Below, in pieces: positions 25,971-34,110 of a stretch of DNA of 62,712 nucleotides. The position numbers and the translations under genes were made by a program. The notes under the pieces are model-generated. The model worked only from the letters and a program-made list of their open reading frames with translations, searched no databases and was not told the DNA's origin. Every line of letters begins with the position of its first letter. Within the stretch, counting starts at the first letter, position 1. The stretch covers positions 1 through 62,712 of the forward strand of contig JAJDTJ010000040.1 of assembly GCA_022827225.1 (NCBI GenBank). The letters are read 5' to 3'. The stretch is from Candidatus Poribacteria bacterium (GTDB lineage Bacteria > Poribacteria > WGA-4E > WGA-3G).

Positions 25971-26556
25971 GGAATTTCTCCTTTATTGCTTTTTCGGAAG
26001 CTTGTTAATTGTGAAGTAAATCTCAAATTCATGTCATAGACGAGACATAAAATTTAGCATAGCGATCCCGAAAAATATCTAATGTATTAATTATAGATAT
26101 GAAACCCCAAAAGTTTAGGGTCAATTTACATTTTTTTACGAATTTTTTTAAAATAGAGGGTATTACAGTTAATTTTCTTAAAAAAACGCAGTTTTCGTGC
26201 CAAGCCAATCGCCAATCGCCTAAAAAAATGAAAATCTTCTTTATCTAAAAAATAAAGTCGCATTATAGAAATTTTGAAACGCTATGAGACATCCGCATAT
26301 AAGACGCGTAATAATGCCCTTCGCATTTGGGGTTTTTGCAAACGCTAAAATCCAACGCGAAGAAAGTGTTTCCTCAAGTACGCCGCAGGATTGCGCTACT
26401 ACGAGTTTCCAGTTTTTTGTTAATGATAGGCGTTTATTTAGAAATGGTATTAGAATACAGGATTTTCTGTGGACTGACTGTTGATTGCTAATAGAAACAT
26501 AAAAGTGCATCCGTTTTGATGTATAAACGAAAACTATTTCGTCCGGAAGGGAGACT
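25971..26556. other. AT-rich intergenic region
   Basis: 586 bases between divergent STAS and GNAT genes, very AT-rich at 26020-26240 with several A/T homopolymers. Open frames on both strands (for example 26241-26573 minus) show no RBS, no family pattern and basic, Cys-scattered translations typical of noise. It should contain both divergent promoters, but I could not pick convincing boxes. Confidence 0.5.
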
Positions 26557-27444
26557 ATGCACCATAAGATCATTTACAGACATTGGCAGCCCGGTGATGA
26601 TGATGCAGTTTTGGAGTTGTTGTTACCTGCTGAGCAAGTTGATGAGAACATCTATCGAAATAAGTTTGAGGGTCCACACCTCGAACCAGAGGGAATACGT
26701 TTAGCACTTGTCAACGAAAGAGTTGTAGGGCATGTGTGGGGTGAAGCCAGTTCGTTTTTCATCGAAGACAAGTGCCAGAGGTTTGTTACGGTAGGTGCTG
26801 TCTTTGTTGCGCAAGATATGCGTCGCCAAGGGATAGCCGCTCGTTTGATGCAGGATTTGCACGCACACTTTGAAAAAAAAGGGTATCGCGGAAGCATTCT
26901 TGAGGCGGATGAAGTGGCAGCTATTCGCCTGTATCAGAAAGTTGGCTACCAGATATTGACGCAGGAACTTAGAACACAACTCATACCAAATCCGAATGCA
27001 TCACATCTCGAATGGACAGAAACAAATCTAAAGGATTTAAGTGCCTTCCCTCAACTGGATGAAAGATGGGCAAGACACAATTTTCCAATGAGCTGCGAGC
27101 GGGAAAATCTAAAAGTACAGCAACCCAATATGGGTGGGTACCGCGTTTTGCGGCAGGGTCAAAACCTTATTGGTTATGCCAGATGGGATGAACCGTCAGA
27201 ATATTATCGACATGGATTAATCCGTGATCCTATCGCACCGGATGTGGATCCGATGGAAGTTATTGCATCACTCCAATCGGCAATACCGGCAACCCGCACT
27301 TGGCAAACAGCGGAAGGCGGAAGGTATGAGGCACCACTTCGGTCATGCGATTATATGTTTGAATCCACAACAACCGTTATAATGCTTTCATCCTTCGGTC
27401 AGGAAATCGATTTGACGGGATACCACCGAACCGCTTGGTGGTAA
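26557..27444 (+). CDS. GNAT-family N-acetyltransferase
   Basis: 295 residues. The acetyl-CoA-binding motif A is visible as VAQDMRRQGIAARLMQDL (R/Q-x-x-G-x-A), preceded by a strand with VTVGAVFV and followed by AIRLYQKVGYQI (motif B). The C-terminal ~150 residues have a second, motif-poor half, so it may be a double-GNAT or have a lid domain. The substrate cannot be inferred. The start is supported by AAGGGAGACT just before the ATG. Confidence 0.88.
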   Translation: MHHKIIYRHWQPGDDDAVLELLLPAEQVDENIYRNKFEGPHLEPEGIRLALVNERVVGHVWGEASSFFIEDKCQRFVTVGAVFVAQDMRRQGIAARLMQDLHAHFEKKGYRGSILEADEVAAIRLYQKVGYQILTQELRTQLIPNPNASHLEWTETNLKDLSAFPQLDERWARHNFPMSCERENLKVQQPNMGGYRVLRQGQNLIGYARWDEPSEYYRHGLIRDPIAPDVDPMEVIASLQSAIPATRTWQTAEGGRYEAPLRSCDYMFESTTTVIMLSSFGQEIDLTGYHRTAWW

Positions 27445-27458
27445 ATCAAAATCTGAGG

Positions 27459-28229
27459 TTAGACATCTTTAAAGTAATCCAATACAGTGTCGTGCAGCAC
27501 GCCATTCGTCGCTACGAGTGACTCGGTCGCTTTCGTAATAGGTTGTCCCTGTATATCCGTTACTTTCCCACCGGCTTCTTGGACAATAACCGTGATGGCG
27601 GCGATATCCCAAACACTAATCGCCGCTTCAACGACGACATCCGCTCTCGCAGAAGCCACGAGATGATACATATAGAAATCGCCGAACCCTCTGGAACGCC
27701 CAACATCGTTGATAAGATTGTAGACCCCCGTAAAGGTGCCTTTCTCTGTGAACCACTTCAGTCCACCGTGGCAAATCATTGCCTCTTCGGGTTGCGTTAC
27801 GCTCGAAGCGGCTATCGGTTCGCCGTTTAAGAAAGCACCATCTCCCGCCTCCGCATAAAGCAGTTCGTTCAAAAGCGGCGCATTGGAGACACCGAGAATC
27901 AGATCATCGTCTTTCATCAACGCAATCTGTGTACCGAAGATCGGGATTTTTCGGATGTAATTCTTCGTCGCATCAATCGGATCGATGATCCAGACGTAAG
28001 GTGAATCCCCTTTTTCGATGCCGTATTCCTCGCCTAAAAACCCATGATCTGGAAACGCCGCTTTGATGGTTTCACGGATAACTTTTTCCGCACCCCTATC
28101 GGCAAGTGTGACCGGCGTTTCATCGTCTTTCAGTTCGACCTTCATAGCATCATCAGCGTAGTAGGCAGTGATAATCTCTTCAGCGTTTTTCGCTGCTGCC
28201 AACGCAACCTCTAAAAATTGACTCGGCAT
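27459..28229 (-). CDS. Inositol-monophosphatase-family phosphatase (HisN-type)
   Basis: 256 residues from the ATG at 28229, which has AGGAGA upstream; the frame runs open into the neighbouring gene to 28541. Metal-binding motifs are GEEYG, WIIDPIDATKNY (DPIDGT variant) and WDIAAITVIVQEAGG. The pattern LADRGAEKVIRETI near the start is typical of the histidinol-phosphatase (HisN) subgroup, but inositol or sugar phosphates remain possible. It removes phosphate from a small metabolite using Mg2+. Gap to the upstream LMF gene is 25 bases. Confidence 0.88.
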   Translation of the reverse strand: MPSQFLEVALAAAKNAEEIITAYYADDAMKVELKDDETPVTLADRGAEKVIRETIKAAFPDHGFLGEEYGIEKGDSPYVWIIDPIDATKNYIRKIPIFGTQIALMKDDDLILGVSNAPLLNELLYAEAGDGAFLNGEPIAASSVTQPEEAMICHGGLKWFTEKGTFTGVYNLINDVGRSRGFGDFYMYHLVASARADVVVEAAISVWDIAAITVIVQEAGGKVTDIQGQPITKATESLVATNGVLHDTVLDYFKDV

Positions 28230-28254
28230 AAATTCTCCTATCGGGTCCGTGAAG

Positions 28255-30066
28255 TTAACGGAGTGAAATCGTGGGGCAATAAATCCCTTTCCGCTCACGG
28301 GACCACCACGTTCCTTCAGAACGTTGGGTTTCAATATCGGTAAAGTGATAGTCGTAAAGCGTCGCGCGGACGTAGCGCGGCGGTGTCTCAGGAAATGGGT
28401 TCTCCGCAAGCAACTGTAAAACTTCGGGGCTGTTTTGTAAGAGTGCCACCATGAAATTGGGGAACCAATATGTATTTTGATAATTGCCTTGGAGAGCAGC
28501 GAACCACATCTGCCAATCCAGTCGCGGTTGATGCGGCGCAACCCATTTTGGAGCGTCTGTCAGATTCCCCGGTTTCCACCGAAATTCGTAAGTTTCCCAC
28601 GTTATCTGGTCATTGCTACCTTCAACGATAATTTCGGGACGCGATTCCGTCATATCCGCAAAAAGTCCGTAGGTGTTCACACTCCGAAACGGTCTAACCC
28701 AAGCGAGGTCGGGCAGCCTTGCCTCTCTAAAGAGTTGACCACCAAATCGGATGCTGCTCAGAACGAAGAGAAGCATCGCCACTACCACTACGCAAACACG
28801 CCAATATTGATGGGGGGACCCGCCGACAGATTCAAAACTCGGGATGAAGCGTTTCGGTAACAGACTTTTCCACGTCACATCGTCAATCAGAAGGAGGCAT
28901 AGCACAATTGTCAGTAGGTTGAAAAAGCAGTAGTTTCCCGTCAGGATGATAAGCACTTGCAGTCCGATCAGTCCAATACATCCAGCGGTTCGTAAGCGAC
29001 GCGGCCCAAAAATCAGAAACGGGACGACCAGTTCAACGGCAAACATACCGAGGACAGAGATTTTCTGGAACCATTCAGGCAGCTGGTGCGCGTACCACCC
29101 GAACCAGGTCGGCAACGGTTGCGTCTCATAATGAAAATTAAGGGCAGTCAAGTCTTGCCAGACCGAGTCGCTTGCAAGTTTCACGAACCCCGAAGCAAAC
29201 ATCAATCGGAACAGCAGCCATCTTAAAAGCCACAAAAACGCACTGGAGAGTTGAGACGCACGGGTGAGTGTATCACGGATTTGCAGCGGTGCGAAAAAGA
29301 TTGCCAAAAATCCTGCCTCTAAGAGCAACACATCCCACTGGAAACTCAGAAAAGCTTGACCGCCAGATACGAGCGACAAATAGAACACCCATAAACCGGC
29401 TAAAGCAATAGTAGGAAAGAAACCCGCGATTAAAACCAAAGACAGAGCAACGCCACCGGCACATAAGAAATGGAGATTGGCATCTGAAGGGTTCAGCCAG
29501 AGCAGCGTCGGAACGGCATGATAACCGGAGGTGCCAACTTGTTGATGAACAGCCGTCAAAAATTGATCTGCCGGTAAAATGCCGTTGCTGCCGATGAGTC
29601 CATGAACCTGAACCCATAATGAAAGAAAAGCGATGAGATAGATACACCCGAGCGCGCGGAGAAACAGCCAACGCGAAATGTAGTACGCTGTTTGCTCGGT
29701 GTGTGTTCCCCAAAACCAGCGTGTTAACGCAGAGAAAAACGGACGGTGCCGTGCAACCAAGCGATAAATGCCTTCCGACACACTCGCGAATCCCGGCAAC
29801 CGGTTATAGCACCAGAGGAGCAACGCGTTATCCAAGGCACGGAAGACAGCCTCGGCACCACTGAAAACCGTTCCGTTTGCCAAAATTAACTGCACCGAAC
29901 TTTCATACGCCGAAAGTGGGATCTCTGGGAATTGGGCAGCCACTTCTTCGGACGGCGCGTAGTCAATACGATCGCCTGTGATATGTTGCCACTGCGCAAC
30001 CCAGTACCGGCAAAAATCGCAGTCATTATCGTAAACAAGGAGCGGTTTGCTGCTGTGTGAGTGCAT
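28255..30066 (-). CDS. DCC (DUF393) thiol-disulfide domain fused to lipase maturation factor-like membrane protein
   Basis: 603 residues. The first ~120 form a DCC domain, a thioredoxin-like fold with VYDNDCDFC carrying CxxC-type cysteines. The rest is a polytopic membrane protein of the lipase maturation factor family: many helices, an RWLLFRLMFASGFVKL segment, and a soluble C-terminal part with WETYEFRWKPGNL and WMVALLQNSP-like text. In eukaryotes LMF1 helps lipases fold; in bacteria the role is untested. The fusion suggests a redox-assisted folding or maturation function. An aminotransferase gene lies 58 bases upstream. Confidence 0.85.
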   Translation of the reverse strand: MHSHSSKPLLVYDNDCDFCRYWVAQWQHITGDRIDYAPSEEVAAQFPEIPLSAYESSVQLILANGTVFSGAEAVFRALDNALLLWCYNRLPGFASVSEGIYRLVARHRPFFSALTRWFWGTHTEQTAYYISRWLFLRALGCIYLIAFLSLWVQVHGLIGSNGILPADQFLTAVHQQVGTSGYHAVPTLLWLNPSDANLHFLCAGGVALSLVLIAGFFPTIALAGLWVFYLSLVSGGQAFLSFQWDVLLLEAGFLAIFFAPLQIRDTLTRASQLSSAFLWLLRWLLFRLMFASGFVKLASDSVWQDLTALNFHYETQPLPTWFGWYAHQLPEWFQKISVLGMFAVELVVPFLIFGPRRLRTAGCIGLIGLQVLIILTGNYCFFNLLTIVLCLLLIDDVTWKSLLPKRFIPSFESVGGSPHQYWRVCVVVVAMLLFVLSSIRFGGQLFREARLPDLAWVRPFRSVNTYGLFADMTESRPEIIVEGSNDQITWETYEFRWKPGNLTDAPKWVAPHQPRLDWQMWFAALQGNYQNTYWFPNFMVALLQNSPEVLQLLAENPFPETPPRYVRATLYDYHFTDIETQRSEGTWWSRERKGIYCPTISLR

Positions 30067-30124
30067 CGGAATTTTTTAACGAGATGTCCGCAACGTTTCT
30101 AACCTTCGAGCCGAGGCGTCGTAC

Positions 30125-31354
30125 TCAATTCCACGCCTTGTGAATCTTCGCGATAGCCGCCGCAATTTGATCCATATCCCTTTCCGAACCGAGGAAAAGA
30201 TTTTGGAAGAGCCATACGCTCTGTTCACAAACGAGTGCAGCGTTTGGACAAGGCAGTGCCCGGATGAGATGTGGATATTTTGATGCCACGTGTGCCATAC
30301 CGGGTTCCTCCGAAAGCGGAGACCGATAGCCGATGGAACACGGAATCCCTTCAGCGGAAAGCGCAGCGACAAACTCTTGCCGAGATTTGCCACTGAAACC
30401 TTTAGGGTTATATTTCAAGCAGTAAAGGTGATACCCGTGCTTCGTAGCCCACGGCGCAAGTTGCGGCGGTGTGATGCCATCAATCGCTTCTAAAGCACCG
30501 GAGAGATACGCAGCATTACGGTTACGGAGATCGGTTTGCGTCTCCAAAAGTTCCAAACGCACCAGCAGTATCGCCGCGAGATATTCTGATGGACGGTAGT
30601 TCCATCCAAGACGCGGATATTCCCATCTCGCACCACCCGGAGCACGTCCGACGTTCATGAAAGCACAAACCCGATCGTGGATGTCTTTGTCGTTTGTTGT
30701 GACCATGCCACCTTCACCGGACGTTAGGTTTTTTGATGCTTGGAAACTGAACGCACCGACATCGCTGAGGGATCCGACCCTTTTCGTCTGGTATTCTGCA
30801 CCGTGTGCCTGCGCGCAGTCCTCAATAATTGCGAGTCCGTGCCGTTGGGCAATCTCTCGTAATGCACCCATGTCTGCCGGATGACCACCGAGGTGGACAG
30901 GCAAGATCGCGCGGGTTTCTGAGGTAATAGCCGCTTCAACACTTGCAGGATCAATCGTAAACGTCTCCGGTGAAATATCGACGAACGCCACAGTGCATCG
31001 CCGTTCCAAGACAGCACTTGCAGTCGCCACAAACGTATAGTTCGGCACGATCACTTCACCGCCATCGCTAAACCCGTCGAGGTCAAGCGCACCCGCTAAA
31101 GCAGCACTTATCGAATCCGTACCGTGCGGCATGAAGAGCGCGTAGTTTGTTCCAGTATACTGAGCATACTGTTCACCGAAACGGTTAATCATCGTGCCAC
31201 CGGAGCCTTCGTTCGCACTCAAGTATACCTCTCGGAGCAGCGGTTCAACTTTTGATTCCCACTCCTCTGTTGTCGTGAGGGGCCATGGCGACCACGGTGC
31301 ACTTTCTATGTTACGGACAGGTGTGCCACCTGAAATTGCTAATCGGTTAGACAT
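30125..31354 (-). CDS. DegT/DnrJ/EryC1/StrS-family PLP aminotransferase
   Basis: 409 residues. PLP-binding motifs: IEDCAQAHGAEY (Asp for the pyridine nitrogen) and SFQASKNLTSGEGG (Schiff-base Lys). Family members act on nucleotide-linked ketosugars or as dehydratases in deoxysugar, amino-sugar or antibiotic pathways. The N-terminal segment NEGSGGTMINRFGEQYAQY is typical. No sugar-nucleotide partner genes are adjacent, so the pathway is unknown. Confidence 0.93.
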   Translation of the reverse strand: MSNRLAISGGTPVRNIESAPWSPWPLTTTEEWESKVEPLLREVYLSANEGSGGTMINRFGEQYAQYTGTNYALFMPHGTDSISAALAGALDLDGFSDGGEVIVPNYTFVATASAVLERRCTVAFVDISPETFTIDPASVEAAITSETRAILPVHLGGHPADMGALREIAQRHGLAIIEDCAQAHGAEYQTKRVGSLSDVGAFSFQASKNLTSGEGGMVTTNDKDIHDRVCAFMNVGRAPGGARWEYPRLGWNYRPSEYLAAILLVRLELLETQTDLRNRNAAYLSGALEAIDGITPPQLAPWATKHGYHLYCLKYNPKGFSGKSRQEFVAALSAEGIPCSIGYRSPLSEEPGMAHVASKYPHLIRALPCPNAALVCEQSVWLFQNLFLGSERDMDQIAAAIAKIHKAWN

Positions 31355-31442
31355 AAGGATTTCCTAAAAATAAAAAAAATTCGATTTCTAATACTTAGCC
31401 TACCGTATTCACAGAAAAATAGCAAGCGAAAAAACGACGCAT

Positions 31443-31471
31443 TTGACAATCGCGGAATAAGTGATTATAAT
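31443..31471 (+). promoter_or_regulatory. Consensus sigma-70 promoter for the Cache lipoprotein
   Basis: TTGACA (31443-31448), 17-base spacer, TATAAT (31466-31471): a full consensus match. A SD sequence AAAGGAG follows at 31501-31507. Confidence 0.8.
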
Positions 31472-31525
31472 TAAAGTGAACTAAATTCTATTGACCAAAA
31501 AAAGGAGTCAAAAATTGAGATTTTT

Positions 31526-32083
31526 TTGTTGATTTTACTTGTGATAGGATTCGCAACGGTTAGCATTACGGGTTGCGAGAGAGCTATGACAGCACCAGTA
31601 ACAGATACTGTCATGCCAATGGATATGCCTACGACGGATGATCCGGAGGCGTTTGCAGTCGCCTTCGTGCAGGCTGCGATTGATCTTTACAAGTCGGAAG
31701 GTAGTATGGCAATAGCAACCTACTACAACGACCCAGCAAGTATCAACGGGCAGTGGTATGTCTTCATCACGGATGCAAACGATATCTTTGTCGCACACGC
31801 ACCGATACAGAGGTTGGTAGGAACCGATCTGAAGGAGGTCATGGGGCTTGATGGGTCAGCACTAGGCGAAGAAATCGCCAAGGCAACGGAAACAGGACTC
31901 TGGATCGAGTACTTGTGGCCGAATCCCCAAAGCGGCATGGATGAAATGAAGCGCACATGGGCAATCCGACACGACGGCTACCTCTTCGCTTCTGGATATT
32001 ATAAACCTGTGGTGGAAGATGCCACACCAACTATAGAAGATTCCGTGCCAACTACAGAAGGTTCTATGCCATCAGGAAATTAG
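31526..32083 (+). CDS. Cache-domain lipoprotein, possible 5' frameshift in poly-T
   Basis: 185 residues. Hydrophobic start, lipobox SITGC, then a single Cache-type sensory fold: FVQAAIDLYKSEG, YYNDPASINGQWYVFITD, FVAHAPIQRLVGTDL, WAIRHDGYLFASGYY. It would bind a small ligand in the periplasm. The tail repeats TEDS/TTEGS units. The nominal TTG at 31526 is 18 bases from the SD. A TTG at 31515 has ideal spacing but is out of frame; one extra T in the 7-T run (31521-31527) would join them as MRFFLLILLVIGF. So either the assembly lost a T or the tract varies in the population. Confidence 0.75.
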   Translation: MLILLVIGFATVSITGCERAMTAPVTDTVMPMDMPTTDDPEAFAVAFVQAAIDLYKSEGSMAIATYYNDPASINGQWYVFITDANDIFVAHAPIQRLVGTDLKEVMGLDGSALGEEIAKATETGLWIEYLWPNPQSGMDEMKRTWAIRHDGYLFASGYYKPVVEDATPTIEDSVPTTEGSMPSGN

Positions 32084-32107
32084 CCAAAGATATGGCGGGT
32101 ATTATAG

Positions 32108-32376
32108 TCAATGTACCCGCCGACTAAAGTCGGGGGCTTGTTAAGAGTCGCCCCGTCATTCTCGGCAGTTTATGTTCCGCAGTCTCGGCTCGTAACTTTA
32201 CCTATCCGCCACTGCACGCCCCAAGCGGGCGTTTAGGAAGATTGCTCTACGCTTCCTGGATAGAACCTCAGACACTTCCGACTTTGGAAGTAGAACGAGC
32301 GTCCTAAAGTCTTCGAGTTACTTGGACACGGATATAATCAACGTGTCCTATAAGGCAGCCACTTCCGACTTGCCTT
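32108..32376 (-). ncRNA. Predicted structured RNA with pseudoknot, copy B
   Basis: P1 is AAGGCA/TGCCTT (copy A: AAGGTA/TACCTT, a compensatory T-A to C-G change). P2 is GGACACG/CGTGTCC, with A-T where A has G-T. P3 AGGACG/CGTTCT and P4 ACTTCC/GGAAGT are kept. The variable arm is closed by ATCC/GGAT instead of GCAT/ATGC and contains extra hairpins (GGAAG/CTTCC; ACGCCC/GGGCGT). The crossing helices GTAACT/AGTTAC and GGTTC/GAGCC are retained. The 3' end is placed at the terminal hairpin by analogy and is not determined. Confidence 0.62.
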
Positions 32377-32382
32377 GGAACT

Positions 32383-32411
32383 ATTTTAACATTTCTGATA
32401 TGTTTTATCAA
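32383..32411 (-). promoter_or_regulatory. Sigma-70 promoter of RNA element B
   Basis: Minus strand TTGATA (32411-32406), 17-base spacer, TAAAAT (32388-32383). Same spacing and position relative to the RNA as in copy A. Confidence 0.7.
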
Positions 32412-32509
32412 GAAAAAAATATAGGAGCGGGCTTTCCTCCCAAACCTAAAGGATTGGGCTTCTCGCCCGAAGTCTCGTGAAACCGAAAAATAAATAGACA
32501 TATTTGTAG

Positions 32510-32600
32510 CATAAACTTTTAGTTTGTGCCAGTCTGAATGCTCTCAATGGGCATTCAGACTGTTTGAGAGTACCCAATTAATTCTAAGTTTTACTATAAA
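32510..32600. repeat. Hairpin repeat joined to a partial MITE
   Basis: 32510-32528 is a CATAAACT / AGTTTGTG hairpin of the family seen at 7110 and 42337. It abuts 32529-32600, which matches the right 70 bases of the MITE at 25504-25606, including the CAGTCTGAATGC hairpin (here with a T-G wobble) and the TTTACTATAAA end. The left MITE terminus is missing, so the hairpin repeat may have replaced it. Confidence 0.6.
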
Positions 32601-32625
32601 ACTGCGCCAAACACCATAACAAAAA

Positions 32626-32652
32626 AGGCGAGGTCCTCGGACCTCGCCTTAA
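32626..32652 (-). terminator. Intrinsic terminator of the duplicated-domain gene
   Basis: AAGGCGAGGTCC / GGACCTCGCCTT, a 12-bp stem with loop TC, flanked by A-runs on the plus strand (T-runs for minus-strand transcription). It lies 20 bases after the minus-strand stop at 32672. Strong and possibly bidirectional. Confidence 0.88.
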
Positions 32653-32671
32653 AACATGAATTCAGCAGACC

Positions 32672-34012
32672 CTAACGGTCGCGTAACGAACGCTTAGACC
32701 GTTCTAATTCCTCAAGCTCTTCTAATACTAACTTAAGTGCCTCATCCACGTCAGTTGTTGACTTAACGATATCTTCTAAATCAGCTTTGCCGAAGTACAT
32801 TTTATCCTTTCTACTACGATGGAGTTTCTCAAACATCTGATTCAGGTACGCCGCTTTATAAGTTTCCCAATCATCAGTCGGTGAAATACCGAAGAGTTTG
32901 GATGACCATACCTCTGGGCGCTTCTCCAATTCTACCAATTCATCACGCTTTGATAGATATGCCCAATACTCTTCAAAGTTGTCAATGGTAATCCCTTTGG
33001 CAAGTAGCATCTGAAGCCACTTATCCCGCGGATATTTCTCATCAACTTCACTCATCGGGAGCGGAACCTCGTACTTAAAAACAGTCTTGCCCTCACGTTT
33101 GTAGCTGACACTCCCTGAGGTAATGGCATACCTTTCGTTGTATTTCTCGTCGTAAGCATCGCGCAGTGCTTTGACAGTTTGCGGCACTGTGGTGTACTTG
33201 AATATAGTCGAAGCACCAGTATCTTTGGAAAAGGATGGCGGCAGCACACGAAACACATCTCCATCTATACCCTGCTCTTTTAGATCTTTTAGAAGGTCGC
33301 GATGCGTTTTTAAAACTTCGTTGGAATAAAATATATGTGGCTGCTGTTTTTTTGTGAGACTTTTTTCAATTCGACCGAGTTCTCGCTCAATATAAGCCGT
33401 TTTATAGGTTTCCCAATCCTCCGTGGCTGGAATCCCAAATAATCCTGAACCCCACGCTTGGGGTTGTTTTTCAAGATGCACTAATGTATCCCGGAGGAAC
33501 ATGTACTTCCAATACGCATTTGCGTTTTTAATTGTGATACCTTTATCAAGGAGCATCCGAAGCCAGGTGTCGCGCGGATATTTCGCGTCTACCTCGGCGA
33601 GTGGAATCGTTTCGTCATACGCGAAGATTTCGGCATCTCCGACTTTATAGGAGACACGCACGGTGGTGTCTTTGTGTTTGCGATCGTAGCCTTCGTCATA
33701 AGTATTTCGCAATTCTTTGACCGTCTGCAGGGTGGCATAGTCTTGCGTTCGCGGTGGCGACGCTACCTCGTTTTTCAATTCTGCTGCGAGTGCCGCAAAC
33801 TTCGCACGAATACTGGCACGCATCTCAGCGCGACCCGCATCATCTATCTCCCCTGCAGATTTTAACACTGTGTCGGTCTGCTCATCTATCCAAATTTCCC
33901 AAGGGTCTTCTGTGGTTTCTACGGTTTGGGCATCAATAGGGGCAACGAAAAATGCAACTGTTCCGAATGCAATCAAAAGCGTAAGCGTGTGGACAATATG
34001 TGTGGTTTTCAC
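32672..34012 (-). CDS. Secreted protein with two tandem ~135-residue repeats
   Basis: 446 residues with a signal peptide (about 1-28). Two homologous units follow, at about 97-235 and 278-420. Matching landmarks in both are TVKxLRxxYDE, VSYK, PLxEVDxKYPRDxWLxMLLxKGITI, LEKxPxxW.S.LFGI and DWETYKxAY. The unit is mostly helical with an Arg/Lys-rich end. I know no family for it. The final 40 residues are an acidic coiled coil (ALKLVLEELEELERSKRSL). Its terminator at 32626 marks it as a separate transcription unit. Confidence 0.75.
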   Translation of the reverse strand: MKTTHIVHTLTLLIAFGTVAFFVAPIDAQTVETTEDPWEIWIDEQTDTVLKSAGEIDDAGRAEMRASIRAKFAALAAELKNEVASPPRTQDYATLQTVKELRNTYDEGYDRKHKDTTVRVSYKVGDAEIFAYDETIPLAEVDAKYPRDTWLRMLLDKGITIKNANAYWKYMFLRDTLVHLEKQPQAWGSGLFGIPATEDWETYKTAYIERELGRIEKSLTKKQQPHIFYSNEVLKTHRDLLKDLKEQGIDGDVFRVLPPSFSKDTGASTIFKYTTVPQTVKALRDAYDEKYNERYAITSGSVSYKREGKTVFKYEVPLPMSEVDEKYPRDKWLQMLLAKGITIDNFEEYWAYLSKRDELVELEKRPEVWSSKLFGISPTDDWETYKAAYLNQMFEKLHRSRKDKMYFGKADLEDIVKSTTDVDEALKLVLEELEELERSKRSLRDR

Positions 34013-34110
34013 GGTTCGTCTCCTTCGGTGAGGTTATTGTTGATCTATATCAACTTTCAGGTTTTACGTATTATCACACCGAAAACGAAAAAAAGTTCCA
34101 CCGTTTTGAA

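Larger units (their letters stand above)
32105..32478 (-). mobile_element. ORF-less IS200/IS605-like element carrying a structured RNA, copy B
   Basis: Inverted relative to copy A at 14366-14664. The upstream terminal hairpin is nested (CGGGC...GCCCG around CCAA / TTGG with loop TCCTTTAGG, about 32425-32470). The downstream one is CCGACTTTAGTCGG with flanking CCC/GGG (32114-32134). The core RNA and promoter match copy A closely; the segment after the pseudoknot is about 40 bases longer. No nuclease or transposase ORF is present. Confidence 0.7.

Noticed and set aside
26241..26573. 110-residue minus-strand frame in the AT-rich gap
   Set aside because: No RBS, it overlaps the start of the GNAT gene, and the composition looks random.
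27459..28541. Longer start for the HisN-type phosphatase at 28541
   Set aside because: The extension overlaps the neighbouring LMF gene by ~290 bases, while the ATG at 28229 has a clear AGGAGA.
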